NCBI GenBank assembly: GCA_029262895.1
Contig: JAJCYM010000011.1
Location: 1-62,222, forward strand
Direction: 5' to 3'
DNA: 62,222 nucleotides
Origin: Roseivirga sp.
Lineage (GTDB): Bacteria; Bacteroidota; Bacteroidia; Cytophagales; Cyclobacteriaceae
In this document: one piece after another, positions 8,784-16,808 of the stretch
How the letters are laid out: every line of letters begins with the position of its first letter
Position numbering within the stretch: position 1 is the first letter of the stretch
Position numbers and translations under genes: made by a program
The notes under the pieces: model-generated
Told to the model about the DNA's origin: nothing
What the model saw: the letters and a program-made list of their open reading frames with translations, nothing else
The model's database searches: none

Positions 8784-9736
8784 GGTTTTATTCAGTAGTC
8801 ATCCCCGTATATAACAGGCCTGATGAAGTCGAAGAATTACTCACGAGCTTAACGCAACAGACTTATTCGAATTTTGAGGTAATCATTGTTGAAGATGGTT
8901 CCACTGAAAAATGTGATGTCATACTTGAGCAATTCAAGGATACCTTAAACATTCAATACTTCTATAAGGAAAACGAAGGACAGGGACCCGCTAGAAATTT
9001 TGGCTATGGCAAGGCAAAGGGAGATTTCTTTGTTGTTTTCGATTCTGACTGTCTTATTCCACCTCATTATTTTGAAGCAGTATCGGCTCACTTGGACAAA
9101 GAGTCTTTGGATGCCTTCGGGGGTCCTGACCGGGAACACGAGTCTTTCACCAGACTCCAGAAAGCAATCAGCTATTCAATGACTTCAGTATTCACTACTG
9201 GTGGCATTCGGGGCAAAAAACACCGATTGGATACTTTTCATCCTCGCAGTTTCAATATGGGTATTTCCAGAGAGGTATTTGATGAAACAGGAGGGTTTAA
9301 ACTAACCAGAATGGGTGAGGACATTGAGTTTAGCATGCGAATGCTGGAATCTGGTTTTAAAACCGGTCTCATTTCAGATGCTTATGTTTATCATAAGAGG
9401 CGAACCTCACTCGGCCAGTTCTTCAAACAAATCAAGTCATTTGGTCGAGGGCGAATTCAGGCGAGCCGTTTGCACCCCAGCGAGTTGAAGCTGGTGCATC
9501 TCTTACCTTTGGTGTTTTTACTTGGCCTAACCGGCTGGGTTTCCACCTACTTTTGGATGAGTTCCTTGTTTGTAACAGGTGGAGTGCTTTTGAGCTTGTT
9601 TTTTCTTCTTATACTCATTGATTCCAGTCTTAAAAACAAGAGCTTGTTGATTGGTATTTTAAGTATGGCCACTTCATTTGTTCAACTCACCGCCTATGGA
9701 CTTGGTTTGGTTTCCGAGTCTCTGAAGAAGAAATAG
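8780..9736 (+). CDS. Family 2 glycosyltransferase
   Basis: A 318-residue GT2 protein. It has VVIPVYNRPDEVEELL at the N-terminus, VEDGSTEKCD, a FDSDCLIP metal-binding motif, and GEDIEFSMRM, the ED motif of the catalytic base. Two C-terminal hydrophobic helices (about 235-285) indicate membrane attachment. It is translationally coupled to the upstream GT2 through an ATGA overlap. Together the pair probably adds sugars to an envelope glycan. Acceptor and sugar cannot be deduced. It converges on the methyltransferase gene with a 3-bp gap. Confidence 0.9.
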   Translation: MRFYSVVIPVYNRPDEVEELLTSLTQQTYSNFEVIIVEDGSTEKCDVILEQFKDTLNIQYFYKENEGQGPARNFGYGKAKGDFFVVFDSDCLIPPHYFEAVSAHLDKESLDAFGGPDREHESFTRLQKAISYSMTSVFTTGGIRGKKHRLDTFHPRSFNMGISREVFDETGGFKLTRMGEDIEFSMRMLESGFKTGLISDAYVYHKRRTSLGQFFKQIKSFGRGRIQASRLHPSELKLVHLLPLVFLLGLTGWVSTYFWMSSLFVTGGVLLSLFFLLILIDSSLKNKSLLIGILSMATSFVQLTAYGLGLVSESLKKK

Positions 9737-9739
9737 TAT

Positions 9740-10507
9740 CTACCGTTTTTGACAGAAATAGATTATTTCATAGGCGGGCAAGGCATATTTCTGAACCGTT
9801 TCTTCAGGTAGTTCCATCACATACTTGTCTTCTGTTACCGCGAAACCTGCCCTTTCCAACCGCTTGCCGTAGTCTAAACCATAAAGTCGTACATGATCGC
9901 TTTGCCTATAGATTCTTTCCCTCTCTTTCGGGTCGGTTATCGAAGGATCTTCGAGTGTTTCCTGCCTGGAATAGTCTTGGGGTGATTGAATAATCGCCCA
10001 ACCCCCTGGTTTTAATACGCGATGTATTTCGCTCATGGATTTGATGTCATCCTCTACATGCTCCATTACATGGTTGCAAAAAACTACATTGAAAGTGTTT
10101 TCCTCAAATGGAATGTCATGCACATCCATTTTTACTTCGGCCAATGGTGATTCCAGGTCGGCCGTTGTGTAATCCAGGTTCTTCATTGCCTTGAACTTAT
10201 CCAAAAAGCAAATTTCAGGAGCAATATGAAGCACTTTCAATTCAGCTGTGAAGAAATCGGTTTTTTCTTTCAAATAAAGCCACATCAATCTATGCCGTTC
10301 CAGAGAGAGGGAGTCTGGACAAAGTGCATTTGATCGGGGATTTAGCCTCCCATAAGGTAAGAACTTTCGATAGCTGATGTCACAAATAGGGCAAGTCACA
10401 TTTTTTCCACGCATAAAAATGCTCACCACCTTTAAGATATGATGACTAAAAAGCTGAAGGTACTTTCTGGGGACAGTCCGAATGATAAAGCTGATGACTT
10501 TCTTCAT
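9740..10507 (-). CDS. SAM-dependent methyltransferase with N-terminal Cys motif
   Basis: A 255-residue class I methyltransferase. The N-terminal 60 residues carry a CPIC pair and a later lone Cys, possibly a small metal-binding element. The Rossmann core follows: KVLHIAPE (motif I), TTADLESPLAEVKMDVHDIP (acidic loop), FNVVFCNHVMEHVEDD (Methyltransf_11-type motif II) and HRVLKPGGWAIIQ (motif III). The acceptor substrate is unknown. The position next to two glycosyltransferases, although convergent, is compatible with modification of a glycan or lipid. It is monocistronic as far as can be seen. Confidence 0.85.
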   Translation of the reverse strand: MKKVISFIIRTVPRKYLQLFSHHILKVVSIFMRGKNVTCPICDISYRKFLPYGRLNPRSNALCPDSLSLERHRLMWLYLKEKTDFFTAELKVLHIAPEICFLDKFKAMKNLDYTTADLESPLAEVKMDVHDIPFEENTFNVVFCNHVMEHVEDDIKSMSEIHRVLKPGGWAIIQSPQDYSRQETLEDPSITDPKERERIYRQSDHVRLYGLDYGKRLERAGFAVTEDKYVMELPEETVQKYALPAYEIIYFCQKR

Positions 10508-10839
10508 GGCTCAAAATCGAGGCAAATATAAGGATAGTATAATGTAAAACATGGCTACCGCTTAAACCGTTAGAAAACGGAACAGAAGACATATTTACCG
10601 CTCTAATAATTCGTGAAATGAAGGTTAAACTATCAGGGTTTTAACTACATCTAAAATGGAATGTCAATCAAACGAAAGTTAGAGACTCTTTTTTGCCAGA
10701 ACATCAAGAATATTGAAAATCGACACAATTTCGGCATTAAATTCTTTTACTCTAGTGGTGACATATTTGTGTGTTTGGCACCAATAGAGAACCAAATAAA
10801 GCATAATTTCGCATTGAAAAGGAAAAATCATAAAACATC
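10508..10839. other. 332-bp divergent intergenic region
   Basis: This region separates the minus-strand methyltransferase from the plus-strand efflux operon and should hold both promoters. A 60-codon open frame (10661-10843) runs into the adaptor start codon. It has no recognisable motif and I do not regard it as a gene. The sequence is AT-rich with no strong hairpin or repeat. I could not assign a convincing Bacteroidota -33/-7 promoter. Confidence 0.5.
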
Positions 10840-12324
10840 ATGAGAAAGAAACTCATCATATTTGGAGGTATAGTAGTGGTATCAATAATCACTGCACTTA
10901 CCGTTTTTAATCCGGGGTCGGGAGATGAAGGCATTGCCTTGTTTGCCAATGCCGAACAAGGAGACTTTACGGTTGAGGTCACAACTACAGGAGAGTTATC
11001 CGCAGAAAGATCTACCAAAATCATGGGGCCGGTGGCTGCACGTGAATATGGAATAAGACAAATGACTATTCAGACTTTGGTAGATGAAGGCACGCAAGTC
11101 AGACAAGGCGACTTTGTAGCTGAGTTGGATAAAGGTGAGTTGTTCGATAAAATTCAAGAAGGACAGGATAGACTAGACAGTGAAAAAACAGCTTTCGCAA
11201 ATGCAAAGCTCGACACTGCATTGACACTAAGGGGTGAGCGTGACAAACTACTTAACCTTGAATATAGTCTTGAAGAAAGGAAACTCACATTAGAGCAATC
11301 TCAATATGAGCCTCCAGCGACAGTTAAGAAATATGAAAATGAGGTCGAGAAAACAGAAAGAGATCTTTTGCTAGCGCAGGAGAACTACCTGATTAAAATA
11401 GCACAGGCCAAGGCTAAAATGACTGACCAATCCTTCAAATTGAAAAAAGCGCAGGATCGTTTTGATAAAATGTCTACTCTGCTGGCCGATTTCACGATCA
11501 GAGCACCGCAGGATGGTATGGTGATTTACACCAAATCGGGATTTTCCGGAGACAGGGTAATTGAGGGGTCACAAATAAATTCATGGGCCCCAGAGGTAGC
11601 CGAGTTACCGGATTTATCTTCAATGATCTCTACCACTTATATCAATGAAGTGGACATTAGAAAAGTGAAACCTGGGCAACTAGTTGAAATAGGTCTTGAT
11701 GCGTTTCCGGATAAAAAAATGACTGGAAGGGTATTAAGAGTAGCTAGGGTAGGTCAACAAAACCCTAATTCAGATGCTAAGGTGTTTGAAGTAATCGTAA
11801 GAATAAACGAGAAAGATAGTGATCTGAGACCTGCCATGACCACGAGTAACATTATTGTAACTCAGGAATTGAAAGATGTAGTTTCTATACCATTGGAATG
11901 CCTTCATGTTTACAATGATTCCATCAATTATGTGGTCAAGAAAAACGGAATACTGCAAGAAGTGAAGGTCGGTTTGACCAATAGCAACGCTGCCGTTATA
12001 GAGTTGGGTCTTAATGATGGAGACGTGCTTTACATGTCTATGCCTGGTAACCTTGAGGATAAAGAGCCCAAGCTAATTCCGGAATTAGATGGTACAAGAC
12101 AACAAAAATACGAATTGAATACCGGTGATGAAGATGAGGTTGAGTGGAAGATGCCTGATGGCAGCCCAATGTCCCCTGAAATGATTCAGAGACTAAAGGA
12201 TAGGGGTATTACAGATCCTTCGCAAATGCAGAATATGTTTAGGGGTGGTGGACAGAGAGGTGGTCAGAGACCACAAGGTGGTTCACAAGGAGGTGACAGG
12301 TCTACTCGAACAGGCACTAACTAG
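10840..12324 (+). CDS. HlyD/MacA-type periplasmic adaptor protein
   Basis: A 494-residue membrane-fusion protein. One N-terminal helix (residues 4-22) anchors it. The barrel-sandwich half-motif GDFTVEVTTTGELSAE is followed by a long coiled-coil hairpin (about 95-215), the returning lipoyl half FTIRAPQDGMVIYTKSG, and beta-barrel/membrane-proximal domains to about 415. The last 60 residues are unusual: charged, then rich in Gly, Gln and Arg (GGGQRGGQRP), probably disordered. It starts a plus-strand operon with a MacB-like permease and a TolC-like channel, spaced 18 and 17 bp apart. It should bridge the permease and outer-membrane channel in a tripartite exporter. Confidence 0.9.
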   Translation: MRKKLIIFGGIVVVSIITALTVFNPGSGDEGIALFANAEQGDFTVEVTTTGELSAERSTKIMGPVAAREYGIRQMTIQTLVDEGTQVRQGDFVAELDKGELFDKIQEGQDRLDSEKTAFANAKLDTALTLRGERDKLLNLEYSLEERKLTLEQSQYEPPATVKKYENEVEKTERDLLLAQENYLIKIAQAKAKMTDQSFKLKKAQDRFDKMSTLLADFTIRAPQDGMVIYTKSGFSGDRVIEGSQINSWAPEVAELPDLSSMISTTYINEVDIRKVKPGQLVEIGLDAFPDKKMTGRVLRVARVGQQNPNSDAKVFEVIVRINEKDSDLRPAMTTSNIIVTQELKDVVSIPLECLHVYNDSINYVVKKNGILQEVKVGLTNSNAAVIELGLNDGDVLYMSMPGNLEDKEPKLIPELDGTRQQKYELNTGDEDEVEWKMPDGSPMSPEMIQRLKDRGITDPSQMQNMFRGGGQRGGQRPQGGSQGGDRSTRTGTN

Positions 12325-12342
12325 AATTGCTATTCTGCTGAC

Positions 12343-13725
12343 ATGAACAAAAAGAACTTATTGTCCAATTTTTACATTGCAATTGAGGCTGTTGTTGCAA
12401 ATCAGGTGAGGTCTCTCTTGACAGCACTTGGGATTATTTTTGGGGTAGCTGCAGTAATTGCTATGCTCGCAATTGGAAACGGTGCTCAACAGGAAATTCT
12501 GGAGCAAATAGAGTTGGTAGGCGTCAATAATATAATTATTGAACCAATTGTTGAACAAGTAGAGCAACAACTTGGTGATGCGGATCAGGAGGACAAAGGG
12601 AAATTTTCACCTGGCTTAAAACTCTTGGATGTTTCTAGCATTCGCGACAACGTTCCTGGAATCCAGAGGTTGAGCCCTGAGATACTACTGGAAACCTACA
12701 TTATTAAAAATGGTATCAGACGTTCGTCAAAGCTCGTTGGTGTAGAACCTGCGTATTTTAAAGTGGCTAATTTTGAAATGAGTCAGGGCAAGGGTTTCTC
12801 CGAACAGCAACTTCGTGTTGGTGCTCCGGTTTGCGTTATTGGCAAAGGCATTCAAAGCAAATTTTTTCCGCAAGAGAACCCTATTGGTAAGCAAATCAAG
12901 GTAGGTAGCCAATGGTTAGAGGTAATAGGCATCTTAAAAGAAAGGTACATCTCTGAGAAGGCCATTTCGAACCTAGGAATTCGAGATTATAATATGGACG
13001 TATATACTCCTATACAGACGGTGTTGGTGAGGTATATCAACCGAGATTTGGTTACTGGGTCTGGATTAAAGAAAAGCTTTGGAAGTGGTGCTTTTATATC
13101 ATTTGGCCGAGGTAGGGGAGGAATTTCAATAGGAGGTAGTAGCGGTGGAGATGATGATGCTCCGCCATCAAACTACCATCAAATTGATAGACTTGTTATC
13201 CAGGTCAATGAATCGGAAAAATTGAATCCGACAGCAGAAGTAGTCTCCAGAATGCTTGAAAGAAGGCATTTTGGTGTAGTTGATTACGAAATAACAATTC
13301 CTGAACTTTTATTGAAACAACAACAACGAACACAAAATATATTCAATATTGTCTTAGCAGCAATTGCAGCAATCTCACTATTGGTAGGTGGTATTGGTAT
13401 TATGAATATCATGTTGGCATCTGTGATGGAGCGCATCAAAGAGATTGGTTTGCGCCTATCAATCGGAGCCAAAAAATCTGATATTGTCTCGCAATTTCTT
13501 TTTGAAGCAGTGCTGATTTCTGTTACCGGAGGTATTGTTGGTGTGATTCTGGGTATTGGTCTGGCGTATGCTGTGGCGAATATTGCTGAATTCCCGACTA
13601 CCATAAGTTTCTCCTCTATTGCAATATCCTTTGGGGTGGCTGCAACAGTAGGATTGGTATTTGGAATAACACCTGCAAAAAGGGCCGCGAGTCAGGATCC
13701 GATTGCATCGCTGAGACACGAATAA
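12343..13725 (+). CDS. MacB-like ABC transporter permease (no ATPase domain)
   Basis: A 460-residue FtsX/MacB-fold permease. The first helix (about 22-46) includes VRSLLTALGIIFGVAAVIAM. A MacB periplasmic core (about 50-325) follows. Three C-terminal helices carry the FtsX signature GGIGIMNIMLASVMERIKEI and LRLSIGAKKSDI. The periplasmic domain has a glycine-rich insertion (about 248-275, FGRGRGGISIGGSSGGDDD). In classical MacB the ATPase is fused N-terminally. Here it is absent and no ATPase gene lies in the operon, so it must be encoded elsewhere. The substrate is unknown; MacB-like systems export peptides, siderophores or drugs or act in mechanotransmission. Confidence 0.9.
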   Translation: MNKKNLLSNFYIAIEAVVANQVRSLLTALGIIFGVAAVIAMLAIGNGAQQEILEQIELVGVNNIIIEPIVEQVEQQLGDADQEDKGKFSPGLKLLDVSSIRDNVPGIQRLSPEILLETYIIKNGIRRSSKLVGVEPAYFKVANFEMSQGKGFSEQQLRVGAPVCVIGKGIQSKFFPQENPIGKQIKVGSQWLEVIGILKERYISEKAISNLGIRDYNMDVYTPIQTVLVRYINRDLVTGSGLKKSFGSGAFISFGRGRGGISIGGSSGGDDDAPPSNYHQIDRLVIQVNESEKLNPTAEVVSRMLERRHFGVVDYEITIPELLLKQQQRTQNIFNIVLAAIAAISLLVGGIGIMNIMLASVMERIKEIGLRLSIGAKKSDIVSQFLFEAVLISVTGGIVGVILGIGLAYAVANIAEFPTTISFSSIAISFGVAATVGLVFGITPAKRAASQDPIASLRHE

Positions 13726-13742
13726 GACTAAAGCTCAAAAAC

Positions 13743-15263
13743 ATGAAAAAGATTATTTTAACCCTATTGGTTATTTTTTGCCTTACGCAGGTGTCATTTG
13801 CGCAAGAGAAGAGGGTACTCACACTGGAAGAGGTTGTCCAATTGGCCCGATCAAATTCGCTTAGTGCAAAATTGGCAGAAACTCAGAGAAACCTGAATTT
13901 CTGGAGTTACAACGTTTACAAGTCTCGGCTCAAACCACAGCTTTTGTTACGTGGTACCTTACCAAACTTTGTGGATAGGGCCAGACCCATTACTCAGAAT
14001 GACGGATCAGTTAACTTTATTCCAATTAATCAGAATAATTCGAACCTGAGCTTGGGACTTGAGCAAATTTTGCCAAGAACCAATACCACCATAGCCTTAG
14101 AATCTAATATTGCCAGGTTCGACAATTTCGTTGAAGGTCAGGAACAGACTTCTTATCAGGGTGACCCCTTTGGGCTAACCATAACCCAGCCTCTATTTGC
14201 TGTAAACCCTTTCAAATGGGATAGGCAAATTGAACCATTGCGATATGAGCAATCGAAAAGGGCTTATGTGCAAGGCTTGGAAAACACCTCCAAAGATGCT
14301 GCAAGATTATTTTTTCAGCTTTTGATTGTACAAAAGGACTTGGAAATAGGGCTACAAAATGAAGCTTCGAATGATACAATAAACAAAATCGAACAGGGTA
14401 GATATAACATCGGCACCACGACTGAGGATGCACTCCTTAATACAGAACTCAATTTGATCACAGCCCAGAGTAATGCACAACAGGCCAGGTTAGATTTGCA
14501 ATCTCGCTCACTGGAGTTGCGTAACTTTATCGGTATTACTGACGATGTCGAACTGGAACTGGTTCCTCCAGCGGAGGTGCCAGATTTCTTAATTGACTAT
14601 GAAACCGCTCTTCAATACGCAAAAGACAATCGTGCGGAATTTCTGGGTTTTAAGCTGGATCAATTGAATGCGGACCAGGGCATAGCGGATGCAAGAGCCA
14701 CCAGATTCAGTGCAGATTTAAGGGCTACTTTCGGTTTCAATAGTGCACAAACAAGTGGTATAAGTGATGTATATAATGGAACCAATCTGGCTACGGGTTC
14801 TACAATCAGACTGGACTTTAGAGTGCCGATCTTGGACGGGGGAAGAAACAGGTCTCGGATGAATGTGGCAATAGAGACAAAGAAATTAACCGAGTTTAGG
14901 ATTGAGCAGGAACAGAGTAATTTCGAACAGGAAATAGCTACTGCTGTGCGAAACTTTGAGCAGATTTTGAGCCAAATCACCATAGCCGAGAAGAGACAGG
15001 AGATTGCCTTGAGAGGTTTTGAGATTACTAACGGTCGTTATCTTGCAGGCAAAGTGGGGATCCTTGATTTGAACAACTCAAGGGAAACTAAAGATTCTGC
15101 AATCAGAGGTTATATTTCGGCACTGCAACAATATTGGGATGCTTATTATCAGTTAAGGAACTTGACGCTATATGATTTCAGATCAAAGCAACTTCTTTAC
15201 AACCCACTGTTGGAATACGATCCAAAGACGGATTCTGTAATTGAAATGGAACAAAAGAAGTAA
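13743..15263 (+). CDS. TolC-family outer-membrane channel
   Basis: A 506-residue outer membrane efflux protein. A signal peptide (1-20, ending in VSFAQ) is followed by two internally similar OEP repeats (about 30-240 and 265-480), each with long helices and beta strands such as GLTITQPLFAVNPFKW and IRLDFRVPILDGG. The conserved LDLNNSRETKDSA-type segment near the end is typical. It is the third gene of the adaptor-permease-channel operon and completes the envelope-spanning path. It converges on purB with a 17-bp gap. Confidence 0.92.
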   Translation: MKKIILTLLVIFCLTQVSFAQEKRVLTLEEVVQLARSNSLSAKLAETQRNLNFWSYNVYKSRLKPQLLLRGTLPNFVDRARPITQNDGSVNFIPINQNNSNLSLGLEQILPRTNTTIALESNIARFDNFVEGQEQTSYQGDPFGLTITQPLFAVNPFKWDRQIEPLRYEQSKRAYVQGLENTSKDAARLFFQLLIVQKDLEIGLQNEASNDTINKIEQGRYNIGTTTEDALLNTELNLITAQSNAQQARLDLQSRSLELRNFIGITDDVELELVPPAEVPDFLIDYETALQYAKDNRAEFLGFKLDQLNADQGIADARATRFSADLRATFGFNSAQTSGISDVYNGTNLATGSTIRLDFRVPILDGGRNRSRMNVAIETKKLTEFRIEQEQSNFEQEIATAVRNFEQILSQITIAEKRQEIALRGFEITNGRYLAGKVGILDLNNSRETKDSAIRGYISALQQYWDAYYQLRNLTLYDFRSKQLLYNPLLEYDPKTDSVIEMEQKK

Positions 15264-15282
15264 AAGTCTCCTTAGAGCTTTT
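15262..15282. terminator. Weak bidirectional terminator between tolC-like gene and purB
   Basis: AAAAGTCT pairs with AGAGCTTTT around a CCTT loop with one bulged G. The A-tract and T-tract ends let it work for both convergent genes. It touches the purB stop codon. The stem is short, so this is a tentative call. Confidence 0.4.
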
Positions 15283-16624
15283 AAACTCCGGTAAAATTAT
15301 AAGGGCTGATTAATCTCAGCTCTTTTTTTATGTCTTCAGAAACGGCTAAGGTTTCAATAAAGTCATTGATAGTAGTAGCGGTAATAGCCTCATTGGTTCT
15401 GGTGAGTCCCTTTAGTGCTTCATAGGGTTTGGGATAGCCCTCTCTCCTTAGAACGGTTTGAATGGCTTCGGCCACTACTGCCCAGTTTTCCTCAAGGTCT
15501 GCATCTATGGCAGCCCTATTCAATTCAAGCTTACCAATGCCTTTGCTTAGTGACTTCAAGGCAATAAGCATATGGCCCAGCGGTACACCCACATTTCTCA
15601 ATACAGTGGAATCAGTTAGGTCCCTTTGTAGTCTTGAGATGGGTAGTTTGGCTGAGAGGTGCTCAAAAATGGCGTTGGCTAAGCCTAGGTTCCCTTCGGC
15701 ATTTTCAAAGTCGATGGGATTCACTTTGTGTGGCATGGCTGAAGAACCAATTTCGCCTTCCTTGATTTTTTGTTTGAAGTAACCCATGGAAACATACTGC
15801 CACACATCGCGGGCAAAGTCAATTAGTATTGTGTCTATCCTTTTCAGGTTATCAAAAAGGGCAGCCAGGTGGTCATAATGCTCAATCTGTGTTGTAGGAT
15901 GGCTTCTCCTCAAACCCAAATATTCGCTTACAAAGTGATTTCCAAAGTCCACCCAATCGTGTTGCGGGTAGGCAACATGATGTGCATTGAAGTTGCCTGT
16001 GGCCCCACCAAATTTGGCAGCAAAAGGAATATCTCCTAGCAACACCAATTGTTCGTCAATGCGAGCGGAGAACACTTCCATTTCTTTTCCAAGTCGAGTA
16101 GGAGAGGCAGGTTGTCCATGAGTTTTGGCCAGCATTGGAACTTCAGCCCAGGTTTGAGCCATGTTCTTGATCAGGGCGTTAACCTCCAATAGCATAGGTT
16201 CAATTACTTCATGCAACCCTCTTTTTATGGAAAGCGGCACAGCTGTATTATTGATGTCCTGAGAAGTAAGACCGAAATGGATAAATTCCTTAAACTCCTC
16301 CAGGCCTAAGTCGTCAAACTTTTCCTTGATGAAGTACTCAACAGCCTTTACATCATGATTGGTGGTTTTCTCGATTTCTTTGATGGACTGGGCGTCAGCT
16401 TCTGAGAATGAAGTATAAATATTTCTCAAAGCTTCGAATCGCTCCGCCTCAACTTTTTCTAGCTGTGGCAATGGAATTTCGCATAAAGCTATGAAGTACT
16501 CTATCTCCACCTCAACCCGATACTGGATCAAGGCAAATTCAGAAAAATACTCTCCCAGCTTTGCGGTAACTCTTCTATACCTTCCATCAACAGGAGAAAT
16601 GGCCGTAAGCGCGTTCAAATCCAT
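15281..16624 (-). CDS. purB: Adenylosuccinate lyase
   Basis: A 447-residue lyase of the fumarase/aspartase superfamily. It shows all three conserved regions: TSQDINNTAVPLS, AKTHGQPASPTRLGKEM with the catalytic His, and the signature loop GSSAMPHKVNPIDFENAEGN carrying the catalytic Ser. The N-terminal AISPVDGRYRR is characteristic of the E. coli-type PurB. It removes fumarate from SAICAR and from adenylosuccinate in purine synthesis in the cytoplasm. The length is normal for the family. It stands alone on the minus strand. Confidence 0.97.
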   Translation of the reverse strand: MDLNALTAISPVDGRYRRVTAKLGEYFSEFALIQYRVEVEIEYFIALCEIPLPQLEKVEAERFEALRNIYTSFSEADAQSIKEIEKTTNHDVKAVEYFIKEKFDDLGLEEFKEFIHFGLTSQDINNTAVPLSIKRGLHEVIEPMLLEVNALIKNMAQTWAEVPMLAKTHGQPASPTRLGKEMEVFSARIDEQLVLLGDIPFAAKFGGATGNFNAHHVAYPQHDWVDFGNHFVSEYLGLRRSHPTTQIEHYDHLAALFDNLKRIDTILIDFARDVWQYVSMGYFKQKIKEGEIGSSAMPHKVNPIDFENAEGNLGLANAIFEHLSAKLPISRLQRDLTDSTVLRNVGVPLGHMLIALKSLSKGIGKLELNRAAIDADLEENWAVVAEAIQTVLRREGYPKPYEALKGLTRTNEAITATTINDFIETLAVSEDIKKELRLISPYNFTGV

Positions 16625-16808
16625 AAAAATGACCTTAAAATTAGAAAGCGCAAAGATACGAAAATGATACCAGTAAATAGTAGTGAGTATTCATGCACAC
16701 TCAATGTCTTTGACCTGTCTGCGTTCATGTAAAAAATGCAACAAAAATCACCTGTTGAGGTCTATAGGGTTATATTTGCCGCTGATTCAGAATCACAGCC
16801 TAACTACA

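Noticed and set aside
10661-10843. 60-codon plus-strand frame upstream of the HlyD-type adaptor
   Set aside because: It overlaps the adaptor start, has no signal, motif or coding character I can recognise, and lies where the promoter should be.
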